This document shows positions 44,375-52,284 of a stretch of 64,000 bases of DNA, in pieces; position 1 is the first letter of the stretch; each line of letters opens with the position of its first letter. Source of the DNA: Asticcacaulis excentricus CB 48 (GTDB taxonomy: Bacteria > Pseudomonadota > Alphaproteobacteria > Caulobacterales > Caulobacteraceae); the NCBI RefSeq assembly GCF_000175215.2, contig NC_014816.1:2229001-2293000 (forward strand). The letters run 5' to 3'. Both the position numbers and the translations under genes were made by a program. Below the pieces are notes generated by a model. The model searched no databases and was not told the DNA's origin. It saw only the letters and a list, made by a program, of their open reading frames with translations.

Positions 44375-44431
44375 GGCTCACTGAAACCTTGCCTGGCTAA
44401 GGCCGGCCACTTTTTTGCGGTCTGGACGGTG

Positions 44432-44464
44432 AAAAATCCCTCGGGACTTCCCTTTGGGATTTTT
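44432..44464 (+). terminator. Bidirectional terminator cysH/hslO
   Basis: AAAAATCCC-N15-GGGATTTTT, with complementary A and T tracts, between two convergent genes. Confidence 0.85.
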
Positions 44465-44479
44465 CTACTGACTTGCTTA

Positions 44480-45382
44480 CTAGGGCGCGACGAAGAAGGT
44501 CTTTGAGCAGTATTCGCAGGTGATATGCACCTGACCGTCCGGCTCCAGCATGTCGGACTGTTCATCCGCCGAGAAGGAGCGCACAAGTTCCTCGACGCGG
44601 TTTTGCGAACACCGGCACAGCTTGGCGATCGGTTTGGGCGGTGACAGACGCACACCGTCTTCGTGGAACAGGCGATAGAGAAGGCGCTCCGCCTCCAGCT
44701 CGAAATCGGTGAGTTCCTCTTCGCCCAACGTCGCAAACAGGGCGCGCACGTGCTCAAACGCCTCGCGCGTATCGCCGCGGCTGTCGTCACCAGCCAGTGC
44801 CTGAATCATCGCACCGGCGGCGCGCCATCGCTCACCGTTGGGCGTCGTTTCGCGTGACACAGCCAGCTTGATCTGCGTCGGAATCTGTTCGGACTGCGCA
44901 AAATAGTGCTCGGCGCACAAGGAGAGGGAATCGCCCTCAATCGGCGTCACGCCCTGATAGCGGTCACCCATGCCGTCGGGCTCCAGCGTCATGATGAAGG
45001 TGCCCTGCCCCAAAAGTTGCTGCGCGCCCAGGGACTGAAACTTGCCGGCATTTTCGGCCTCAAGCGCTTTCAGCTCCTCCGGATCAAACCGGCAAAACCC
45101 ACGCAGTGAGCCGCGTGTGTCGTAGTCGGCCACGACATAGCGCACCACGCCCTGTCCCTGGGCCTGCATGATCAGTCGCCCCTCGAACTTCAGCGCCGAA
45201 CCGACCATAACCGCCAGTACACAGGCCTCACCTAAAAGCGTCGCAATGGCGTCCGGATAGGCGTGGGCGTCAAGAATCGCGTTCAGCGTTTCGTCAAGGC
45301 GCACCAGACGCCCATGCACGGGAAGCGTGTCCAGCACAAATCGAGCGGCATAGTCCTGCGACGGCAAAGGATAGGAGGTCAT
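44480..45382 (-). CDS. hslO: Redox-regulated chaperone Hsp33
   Basis: A 300-aa Hsp33. The N-terminal chaperone body includes RFVLDTLPVHGRLVRLDETL and LGEACVLAVMVGSALKFEGR. The C-terminal redox switch has four Cys (KLCRCSQNRV and CEYCSKTF) that bind zinc when reduced and form disulfides on oxidative stress, activating holdase function. Length and motif order are normal. Confidence 0.95.
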   Translation of the reverse strand: MTSYPLPSQDYAARFVLDTLPVHGRLVRLDETLNAILDAHAYPDAIATLLGEACVLAVMVGSALKFEGRLIMQAQGQGVVRYVVADYDTRGSLRGFCRFDPEELKALEAENAGKFQSLGAQQLLGQGTFIMTLEPDGMGDRYQGVTPIEGDSLSLCAEHYFAQSEQIPTQIKLAVSRETTPNGERWRAAGAMIQALAGDDSRGDTREAFEHVRALFATLGEEELTDFELEAERLLYRLFHEDGVRLSPPKPIAKLCRCSQNRVEELVRSFSADEQSDMLEPDGQVHITCEYCSKTFFVAP

Positions 45383-45615
45383 CGAAAATCACACAAAAAG
45401 GGACATAGGCGGCGGAGATAGTTTCAACCTTGACCGGTTTCAAGGCATTACTGCGGCAATACTGACACCTTAGCCGATCCGCCCGGTCAAAAAAAGCCGA
45501 AGACGCAGGAAATACTGACAAAGGCGGTTGTCTTGCGGGGGCTTTTGGCCTAATCCCGCGCATAAATTTTGGTGGCTTTAGCGACCCGTCTTTACCCTTA
45601 CACTATCGCGCATCT

Positions 45616-45652
45616 GATCCGAAAACCGGTGCCCACGTTTTCGGGATGCGCT
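45616..45652. repeat. Alphaproteobacterial hairpin repeat in the serA leader
   Basis: CCGAAAAC (45619-45626) and GTTTTCGG (45637-45644) flank CGGTGCCCAC. The segment resembles the GATCCGAAAACCGGTGCCCA element dispersed in many alphaproteobacterial genomes (from memory). It lies 10 bp before the chosen start of the SerB-SerA fusion and might influence its translation. Confidence 0.5.
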
Positions 45653-45661
45653 CAAACGGAC

Positions 45662-47596
45662 ATGATCATGCACATGGCTCCCGCAAGCGTAAACCTCGCG
45701 ACACTCGTTCTCGATTTCGATTCGACCTTCACCAGGGTCGAAGCGCTCGATGTGCTGGCTGAGCAGCTGTTTTCGAGCGATCCCGCGCGCCTGACGGACC
45801 TCAAGTCGATCAAGGATCTGACGGACCTGGCTATGTCGGGGGAGATTGGCTTTGGTGAGGCGCTGCAACGCCGTATCGCGATCCTGAAGCCGTCACGCGC
45901 CGATATTGAGGCGCTGGCCGAGGCGCTGAAAGCACAGGTGTCGGCCTCCATCGCACGCAATCGCAAGGTGTTTGAGGAAAACCCCGGCAAGATCCGCATC
46001 ATCTCCGGCGGCTTCCACGAATTTATCGACCCTGTCGTGGCTGACTACGGCATCAAGCCGGAGCACGTGCTGGCCAATCGCTTAATCTTCGGTGATGACG
46101 GTGTGGCCACTGGCGTCGATCTGGACAACCCGCTGTCGAAGGACGGCGGCAAGATCGTGGCGCTCAGAAGCTGGGCCGACCTCAACGGGGCCATTGTGAT
46201 GGTCGGCGACGGCTGGACCGATTACGAGGTCTATCAGGGCGGCGCAGCCGATCGCTTCTATGCCTTCACCGAAAACGTCAGCCGCGAAAAGGTCGTGGCC
46301 GCCACGACCGCCAGCGAAGCGACGCAGGTCGTCGCTTCGTTTGACGAGGTACTGCATAACGAAGGCTATGAAGGCCGTTACTCCTTCCCGCGTTCGCGCA
46401 TGAAGATGCTGCTGCTGGAAAACGTCCACCCGGTCGCTATCCAGCACTTCCGCGACGAAGGCTATGACGTCTCGACGCTGAAAGGGGCGCTTGATGAAGA
46501 CGTCCTGATCGACGCGATCCAGGGCGTACACGTTCTGGGCATCCGTTCTAAAACGACGGTGACACGCAAGGTGCTCGACGCCGCCGACAAGCTGATGGCC
46601 ATCGGGGCCTTTTGTATCGGTACCAATCAGATCGACCTCAAGGCGGCGTCGGAAAAAGGCGTGGCGGTGTTCAACGCCCCCTATTCCAACACCCGTTCGG
46701 TGGTGGAAATGGTCATGGGTCTGACGGTTATCCTGACACGGAACATCTACGACAAATCGATCCAGATGCACACCGGTAAGTGGGACAAGTCCGCCACCGG
46801 TGCGCACGAAGTCCGCAATAAGACGCTGGGCATTATCGGCTATGGCGCCATTGGCTCGCAGCTCTCGGTCTTGGCCGAAGCCTTTGGAATGCGCGTCATT
46901 TATTATGATGTTGCCGAAAAGCTGACCATGGGCAACGCCAAACGCTACCGGACCATGGATGCGGTTCTGGCTGAAGCCGATGTCTTGTCGCTGCACGTCG
47001 ATGGGCGCGCTGAAAACAAGAACATCTTTGGCAAGGCGCAGTTTGCGAAGATGAAAGACGGCGCGCTGTTCATCAACCTGTCGCGCGGGCACATTGTCGA
47101 TATCGAGGCCCTGGCCGAAGCCGTCCGTACAAAGAAGATCTACGGCGCCGCCGTCGATGTCTTCCCCGAAGAACCGCGCACCAATGATGATCCGTTTGAA
47201 AGCCCGCTTATGGGCCTGCCCAACGTCATCCTGACGCCGCACATCGGCGGGTCGACCGAAGAGGCGCAGGAAGCCATAGGTGAGTTCGCCTCAGAGCGTC
47301 TTTTGAACTTCATCAGCCGTGGCGACACCACCTTCTCGGTCAACATGCCCAACGTGCAACTGTCCGAGGTCGAAGGGCGTCACCGCTTCTTGCACATCCA
47401 TCAGAACGTCCCGGGCGTCATGGCGGCGATCAACAACATCATCGCCAAGTACAATCTGAACATTCTGGCGCAGCATCTTAAAACCAATGAGCAGCTGGGC
47501 TATGTGATCGTCGATGTGGACCGCGGGTATTCGCGCGAGGCTCTCGATGAGCTGAAAGCGGTTACCGGCACGCTCAAATTCCGCTCTCTCGTCTAA
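45662..47596 (+). CDS. Phosphoserine phosphatase - phosphoglycerate dehydrogenase fusion
   Basis: About 644 aa. Residues about 10-220 are a HAD phosphatase of SerB type (VLDFDSTFT with D18 and D20, IRIISGGFHEF, GDGWTDYEV). Residues about 235-560 are a D-3-phosphoglycerate dehydrogenase (IRSKTTVT, LGIIGYGAIGSQLS, VDVFPEEP, LTPHIGGSTEEAQE). The end is an ACT domain (HIHQNVPGVMAAINNIIAKY) for serine feedback. The fusion joins the first and last steps of serine synthesis; the middle step, SerC, is not in the window. The start among 45662, 45668 and 45674 is uncertain, with no good SD. Confidence 0.9.
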   Translation: MIMHMAPASVNLATLVLDFDSTFTRVEALDVLAEQLFSSDPARLTDLKSIKDLTDLAMSGEIGFGEALQRRIAILKPSRADIEALAEALKAQVSASIARNRKVFEENPGKIRIISGGFHEFIDPVVADYGIKPEHVLANRLIFGDDGVATGVDLDNPLSKDGGKIVALRSWADLNGAIVMVGDGWTDYEVYQGGAADRFYAFTENVSREKVVAATTASEATQVVASFDEVLHNEGYEGRYSFPRSRMKMLLLENVHPVAIQHFRDEGYDVSTLKGALDEDVLIDAIQGVHVLGIRSKTTVTRKVLDAADKLMAIGAFCIGTNQIDLKAASEKGVAVFNAPYSNTRSVVEMVMGLTVILTRNIYDKSIQMHTGKWDKSATGAHEVRNKTLGIIGYGAIGSQLSVLAEAFGMRVIYYDVAEKLTMGNAKRYRTMDAVLAEADVLSLHVDGRAENKNIFGKAQFAKMKDGALFINLSRGHIVDIEALAEAVRTKKIYGAAVDVFPEEPRTNDDPFESPLMGLPNVILTPHIGGSTEEAQEAIGEFASERLLNFISRGDTTFSVNMPNVQLSEVEGRHRFLHIHQNVPGVMAAINNIIAKYNLNILAQHLKTNEQLGYVIVDVDRGYSREALDELKAVTGTLKFRSLV

Positions 47597-47768
47597 GGCT
47601 GTCGACCCCACACCTCTTCAACCCTGTCTTTTTCAGGGATCTCGTGAGGAAGATCTTTAAAATGGGTCACGTCCAGACAGACGGGTTACCATAAGCTCAC
47701 GGCGGTAGCCCTCACCCGGCCGTTGTCAGACCTTTTTCTGGAGAGAAGACGACGGGGCGGCGAAGCCT

Positions 47769-48038
47769 ATGGCAACTCTATGGCCTTCTGGCGCTGAAAC
47801 CGCAGATAAGGCGCTGAATGCGCGTCTTGATAACAATAGGCGCTTTCTGGATGCGCTCCCCAATCCGGTGCCCACGGGCAAGAAACCAAGGGCGTGGTTT
47901 GAAGCCAATTCTGAGGCTCTGGGTAATGATCCTCAGGCCTATGGCGGGTATCAGGGCCTGTTTATGAGAGACGCGCGCGATCTCGCCAAACAAGATGAAT
48001 TTTGCACCGTCATTGCACCGGCCTCAGCTCGGGCGTAA
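47769..48038 (+). CDS. Possible 89-aa hypothetical protein
   Basis: An 89-codon frame (MATLWPSGAETADKALNARL onward, rich in Ala, Asn and Asp) with no clear SD and no family match I recognise. It is kept at low confidence because it fills an otherwise empty 530-bp interval and runs with the following genes. Confidence 0.3.
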   Translation: MATLWPSGAETADKALNARLDNNRRFLDALPNPVPTGKKPRAWFEANSEALGNDPQAYGGYQGLFMRDARDLAKQDEFCTVIAPASARA

Positions 48039-48129
48039 GGTCTCTTCAGGTCTGTAGCGGCTACATCCGGGATGTCTCAAACCCTGACTTTCCGGATGGG
48101 CGGCTTAGTGAGGTAGATGAGGCGTCACC

Positions 48130-48525
48130 ATGCTGCGGGACTTTCCCGTCCTATTCGAAACGCTGAAAACGCTGATGCTCAACGCGGCGCCAAATATGGC
48201 GGTTGAGACTGCGTCAGACGGCTGTCTTACCGTTAAGACGCGTTGGATCGAAGCGCGAACGGGAGAGCCCGCCTGGTTTGGCTGGATCGCCATCAAAAAA
48301 TCCTATGTCGCCTACCATCTCCTGCCGCTCTATAGCCTGCCGGAATTGAACGCGCTTGTGCCGGCAAGCCTTGAGAAAAAACGCCAGGGCAAAACCTGCT
48401 TTGCCTTCAAGAAAGCAGATGAAGCCCTGCTTGAAGATCTTCGCGCCTTAACCCTGGACCTGGCAGAAAAAGAGGCCGACCTTCGAGCGGCTATCGGCCA
48501 GGTCTCGCCCATCCTTCGGAGCTGA
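48130..48525 (+). CDS. DUF1801-like hypothetical protein
   Basis: A 131-aa cytosolic protein. The pattern WFGWIAIKKSYVAYHLLPLY then GKTCFAFKKADEALLEDLRA resembles the DUF1801 (YdhG-like) fold. Function unknown. It ends 2 bp before the B-lectin gene, so the two probably share a transcript. Confidence 0.75.
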   Translation: MLRDFPVLFETLKTLMLNAAPNMAVETASDGCLTVKTRWIEARTGEPAWFGWIAIKKSYVAYHLLPLYSLPELNALVPASLEKKRQGKTCFAFKKADEALLEDLRALTLDLAEKEADLRAAIGQVSPILRS

Positions 48526-48527
48526 AA

Positions 48528-49265
48528 ATGATGCCATTGAAATGCAGCCTCAGAGGGGCAAAAGGGTTTAGCCTTACCCTGCCAGTATGGCTCCTGGTTG
48601 CGTCCGCTCAGGCGTTAGGCGCCCAATCTGCGCCTTTGGCCCCGGTGGAGACAAAGTCGGAGGCAACGTCTGCCACTGAAACACGTCGCGAACCTCCGCG
48701 TGTCTTACCGGCACGCATTGAAACGCCTAACAACACGCCGGGTCGCGTCACGGTATCACCCGTCGGTGCGTTTTCTGAGCTCGTTATTTCGGGGCAGTCG
48801 CCCAATGGGGTGGCAAGTGTTGAGGGACAAACCCTGATTTTTACCCCGAAGGCCGACTATGCAGGCACGACCTATTTTACTTACCGCGCCATAGGTCCAG
48901 GAGGTGCGAGCCTGACAGGCACCGTCACAGTAAAGGTCGCTGAGGTCGAGGGCCTGGTCGAGATCAGGCAGTTAGAGACGCGGTTATCACCCAATAAGCA
49001 GGTGGCGCTCACCTTACAAAACGATGGCAATCTCGTTCTTAAGAGGGGCGCGGACGTCTTATGGACGTCTCAGACGTGGAACACGCCTGCAAACGTACTG
49101 CGCCTTGCCCCCAACGGGGATCTGGAACTACGCTACAAAGGAAAGACGTTCTGGAAAGCCGCCACGGCAGGGCGCGCAGGCACGGATATAAAGGTCACCG
49201 ATAAAGGGGCCTTCGTTGTGGTGAATAAATCAGGCAAGGTCGTCTGGAGCTCCGCGCGGCCCTGA
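48528..49265 (+). CDS. Secreted protein with Ig-like and B-lectin domains
   Basis: A 245-aa exported protein (hydrophobic segment LTLPVWLLVASAQALGA). Residues about 65-140 form an Ig/cadherin-like beta-sandwich (FTPKADYAGTTYFTYRAIGP). Residues about 145-245 hold three repeats of the bulb-type lectin pattern (LQNDGNLVLKRGADVLWTS, LAPNGDLELRYKGKTFW, VTDKGAFVVVNKSGKVVWSS). B-lectins bind mannose through QxDxNxVxY; here only partial matches remain, so sugar binding is uncertain. A role at the cell surface or against competitors is possible. Confidence 0.75.
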   Translation: MMPLKCSLRGAKGFSLTLPVWLLVASAQALGAQSAPLAPVETKSEATSATETRREPPRVLPARIETPNNTPGRVTVSPVGAFSELVISGQSPNGVASVEGQTLIFTPKADYAGTTYFTYRAIGPGGASLTGTVTVKVAEVEGLVEIRQLETRLSPNKQVALTLQNDGNLVLKRGADVLWTSQTWNTPANVLRLAPNGDLELRYKGKTFWKAATAGRAGTDIKVTDKGAFVVVNKSGKVVWSSARP

Positions 49266-49289
49266 AGGGGTGAGAGGGCATACAAAAAC

Positions 49290-49317
49290 AAAGGGCCGTG
49301 CGATGCGCGGCCCTTTT
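49290..49317. terminator. Bidirectional terminator
   Basis: AAAGGGCCG...CGGCCCTTTT stem between the convergent B-lectin and PilZ genes. Confidence 0.85.
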
Positions 49318-49326
49318 GCTTGAACT

Positions 49327-49833
49327 CTAATCCAGAAAAAAGACGTCTTCCTCCGGCGGCGGAATATCCAGCCCGGCAAGACGACGCCATGCCTTCCATA
49401 CGGGTTCTGGCACGCGCGGCGGGCGGGCCCCGTTCGGATCGACTTTTTGCGCGAAGCTGAAACGCAGTCCCATCTTGTGTGGCTGGGTCCATACCGGCGA
49501 ACCGAACTTGACCATCTGGCCGCTCACATCGAGCAACCACAGGTCCCCGGCCTTATGCGGCATGTCCTTTACCAGAACCTGCGCACCTGAGGCGCTCTGG
49601 TTGACGATTTCGCAAGCCACCTCGGCACCGCCGGGCACCAAGAGAAGCGCGCCCTTTGCTTTGCAGTCAAAACGCGGCTCGGCGCGGCGGTTCTGGAACT
49701 GCTGAAACGGTTGAATGACCTCGACCCCCGCCTGCGGCGAGGTCACGGAAGCTAATGGAGGACGATCGTGTGATCCGGGCATAGAATTCGGGGCGTTCCG
49801 CGCAGTGGTGGTGTTGAGATAGTAAACGGACAT
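49327..49833 (-). CDS. PilZ-domain c-di-GMP-binding protein
   Basis: A 168-aa protein. Both ligand motifs of PilZ are seen: RRAEPR (49-54, RxxxR type) and NQSASGA (78-84, (D/N)xSxxG). So it should bind c-di-GMP and act on motility, adhesion or polysaccharide output. The C-terminal tail (VWKAWRRLAGLDIPPPEEDV) is outside the domain. The start at 49833 has only a weak SD; an in-frame start 38 codons upstream is less likely. Confidence 0.88.
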   Translation of the reverse strand: MSVYYLNTTTARNAPNSMPGSHDRPPLASVTSPQAGVEVIQPFQQFQNRRAEPRFDCKAKGALLLVPGGAEVACEIVNQSASGAQVLVKDMPHKAGDLWLLDVSGQMVKFGSPVWTQPHKMGLRFSFAQKVDPNGARPPRVPEPVWKAWRRLAGLDIPPPEEDVFFLD

Positions 49834-50327
49834 TTGCAAAAAGTTCTTTAAATGTGTGCAACAAGGCACGTTCATGCATACGCACGAACCGGGCCACGAG
49901 AGTACGAAACGCGACTTAATTATCGAGAACGCTGAAATGTGGCCCATGTGGCCGGGGCATTAAGCGCCAAACGGCAATGCACCTGAATTGACGCGAACGA
50001 TAAGACGTAGCGGTGAAGACTTCCTTTACAGGGGTTGACTTTTCCACCGCCGCATCGCATATGGCGGCTTGCTGCGGTGCAATGCCGCACCTGACTGGCC
50101 GCGTGAGGTCGGGCGACCCTTTGTCCCGACAAGCCAGTTTTAACGGATGACAGATGTGCGAACCCGTTCGCGCTTGATAATCTTTAAAAATTAAACCCGA
50201 GAGCTAAGACACGCGCTGGCCTCATCCGAAACCGCCCGCTACGCCGCATACGCGCGTTCGGGCCAGAGGATGGTGTGCGCCGGTCTTTTGCCGGATGTGC
50301 GCGCATCCGTATTGAAAGCGCATCGTC
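49834..50327 (+). promoter_or_regulatory. Long leader/promoter region of the DEAD-box helicase
   Basis: No gene in 494 bp. TTGACT (50035-50040), 17 bp, then CATATG (50058-50063) is a possible sigma-70 promoter. It would give a leader of about 260 nt that contains a TGCGG-N7-CCGCA hairpin (50073-50089). Long leaders are common on RNA helicase genes with autoregulation. Confidence 0.35.
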
Positions 50328-52145
50328 TTGACGACCTTCAAAGATCTGGGCCTCTCGGCCAGCCTTCTCTCCACCCTCGAAAAAGAGGGCTATCACACCC
50401 CTACCCCCATCCAGGCGCAAGCCATCCCTATCCTGCTGAACAAGCATGACCTTCTGGGTATCGCCCAGACCGGTACGGGCAAGACGGCGGCCTTCGCCCT
50501 GCCCATCCTGCACCACATCCTCAGCAACCGCATTATACCGGCTCCGCGTTCGTGCCGGGTGCTGGTCCTGTCGCCGACGCGCGAACTGGCGACCCAGATT
50601 GCCGACAGCTTCAAGGCCTATTCCAAGGGTCTGGGGCTTCAGATCGCCACCATTTTCGGCGGCGTGAAGTACGGCCCGCAATATAAGGCTCTGCAAGGCG
50701 GCATCGACATCCTGGTTGCCACACCGGGTCGCCTGATCGACCATATCGAACAAAAGACTATCGACCTTAAGGCCGTGGAACATCTCGTCCTCGACGAAGC
50801 CGATCAAATGCTCGACATGGGCTTCATCAAGCCGATCCGTCAGGTTGCCTCGCGCCTGCCGGCTCAGCGTCAGAACCTGTTCTTCTCGGCCACCATGCCG
50901 AAGGAAATCGCCGGTCTGGCCAACGAACTGCTGACCAATCCGAAAAAGGTCGAGATCACGCCGGAAGCCACTACGGCCGAGCGCGTGACCCAGCAGGTCA
51001 TCTTCATCGAGCAGCAGCGCAAGCGCGCGCTTCTGTCGGAGCTTTATGCCGATGAGAAGCTGGCCCGCACCCTGATCTTTACGCGCACCAAGCGCGGGGC
51101 TGACCGCGTCGCCGCCTATTTGCAGGCCGGGGGCGTAGAAGCCGCCGCCATCCACGGCGACAAGAACCAGTCGCAGCGCGAACGCGCGCTTCAGGCCTTT
51201 AAGGCGGGTCGCGTGCGCGCGCTGGTGGCCACCGACATTGCCGCGCGCGGCATCGACGTTGATAATGTCACTCACGTCATCAATTACGAACTGCCCTTCG
51301 TTGCCGAAGCCTATGTGCACCGTATTGGCCGTACCGCCCGCGCGGGCAAGGAAGGCCATTCGATCACGCTGGTCGCCGATGATGAGCGCAAGCTCCTGAA
51401 AGACATCGAGCGCATCACGCGTCAGCGCATCCCGTCGTGGGATCGCCGCAAGGATCAGGCGCTGAAACTGCTCGACGAAGCCATCCTCGCCTCGGGTCAG
51501 ACCGAAAAGCCGAAGACGCCGGACCGCGTTGTCGAAAAGACCGCCCGTCACCTCGACCCGGACGCCGAGCGTGTGCACAAGCGTTCGCGTAATCGTCCTA
51601 ATCGCGATGAGCGTCGGGGCAATGGCCGCGATGGCGATAATTCGCGCGGTGAACGCACCTTTGGCAAGAAGGACGCCTTCGGTAACCGCGCCGAGCGTCA
51701 GGCCCGCTTTGAGCGTCCGGAACGCACCGAGCGTTACGACCCGATGGCCTCTGATCGCGCGCCGACCAAGGCGTCTCGCGAATTCCCGGCAGCTGAGCGC
51801 GCGTTTGGCGACAAGCCGCGCTTTGACGGGCCGCGCGGCGAAAAGCCCCGCTTCGATAAGCCGAAGGGCGAGCGTCCCTTCAAAAAGCGTGATGACGCCC
51901 GTGGCGAAGGCCGCAGCGATACGCGCACCTTCGACGAGCGTCCGGCGCGCCCGGCGGCGGAACGTGCCGGTGAACGCCCTACGGGTGAACGTCGGGTCGA
52001 TGAGCGCAAGAAAAAGCCGTTCGGCAAGTCGGCCAGCGGCAAGCTCGGTGGTCGCAAGACCAACACCAAGCCGCGTGCTCATCACAATGAGCCGGTCAAC
52101 CGTTCGGAAGGCGCGCAACTGAAGCGCCGTTCGCGTAACGGTTAA
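50328..52145 (+). CDS. rhlE: DEAD-box RNA helicase, RhlE-like
   Basis: A 605-aa helicase. The Q motif (FKDLGLSASLLSTLEKEG) is followed by AQTGTGKT (I), PTRELATQI (Ia), TPGRL (Ib), DEADQMLDMGF (II), SATMP (III) and HRIGRTARAG (VI). The core ends near residue 375. A very basic tail of about 220 aa follows, rich in Arg, Gly, Asp and Lys with repeats such as GEKPRFD and ERPTGERR. It is probably disordered and RNA-binding. Roles include ribosome assembly, cold growth and mRNA turnover. It starts with TTG. Confidence 0.93.
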   Translation: MTTFKDLGLSASLLSTLEKEGYHTPTPIQAQAIPILLNKHDLLGIAQTGTGKTAAFALPILHHILSNRIIPAPRSCRVLVLSPTRELATQIADSFKAYSKGLGLQIATIFGGVKYGPQYKALQGGIDILVATPGRLIDHIEQKTIDLKAVEHLVLDEADQMLDMGFIKPIRQVASRLPAQRQNLFFSATMPKEIAGLANELLTNPKKVEITPEATTAERVTQQVIFIEQQRKRALLSELYADEKLARTLIFTRTKRGADRVAAYLQAGGVEAAAIHGDKNQSQRERALQAFKAGRVRALVATDIAARGIDVDNVTHVINYELPFVAEAYVHRIGRTARAGKEGHSITLVADDERKLLKDIERITRQRIPSWDRRKDQALKLLDEAILASGQTEKPKTPDRVVEKTARHLDPDAERVHKRSRNRPNRDERRGNGRDGDNSRGERTFGKKDAFGNRAERQARFERPERTERYDPMASDRAPTKASREFPAAERAFGDKPRFDGPRGEKPRFDKPKGERPFKKRDDARGEGRSDTRTFDERPARPAAERAGERPTGERRVDERKKKPFGKSASGKLGGRKTNTKPRAHHNEPVNRSEGAQLKRRSRNG

Positions 52146-52237
52146 ACTCAGCCGGGAGACGGATAAGCCCGTCTCAACCGTACTGAATTTTCCGCATTGT
52201 GAAGACGACACATTTCCGCTTTAACTGATCTAAATGG

Positions 52238-52264
52238 TGCCCCCTGAAACCTTTTCAGGGGGCA
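52238..52264 (+). terminator. Strong hairpin between rhlE and the aminopeptidase gene
   Basis: TGCCCCCTGAA-N5-TTCAGGGGGCA, a perfect 11-bp stem followed by TTATCTT. It probably terminates rhlE. It lies only 20 nt before the next start codon, so it could also shape that leader. Confidence 0.7.
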
Positions 52265-52284
52265 TTATCTTATGGAGTGGCGAT

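Noticed and set aside
50184..52211. Minus-strand 675-codon frame opposite rhlE
   Set aside because: Shadow of the helicase gene in GC-rich DNA; low-complexity product with no family features.
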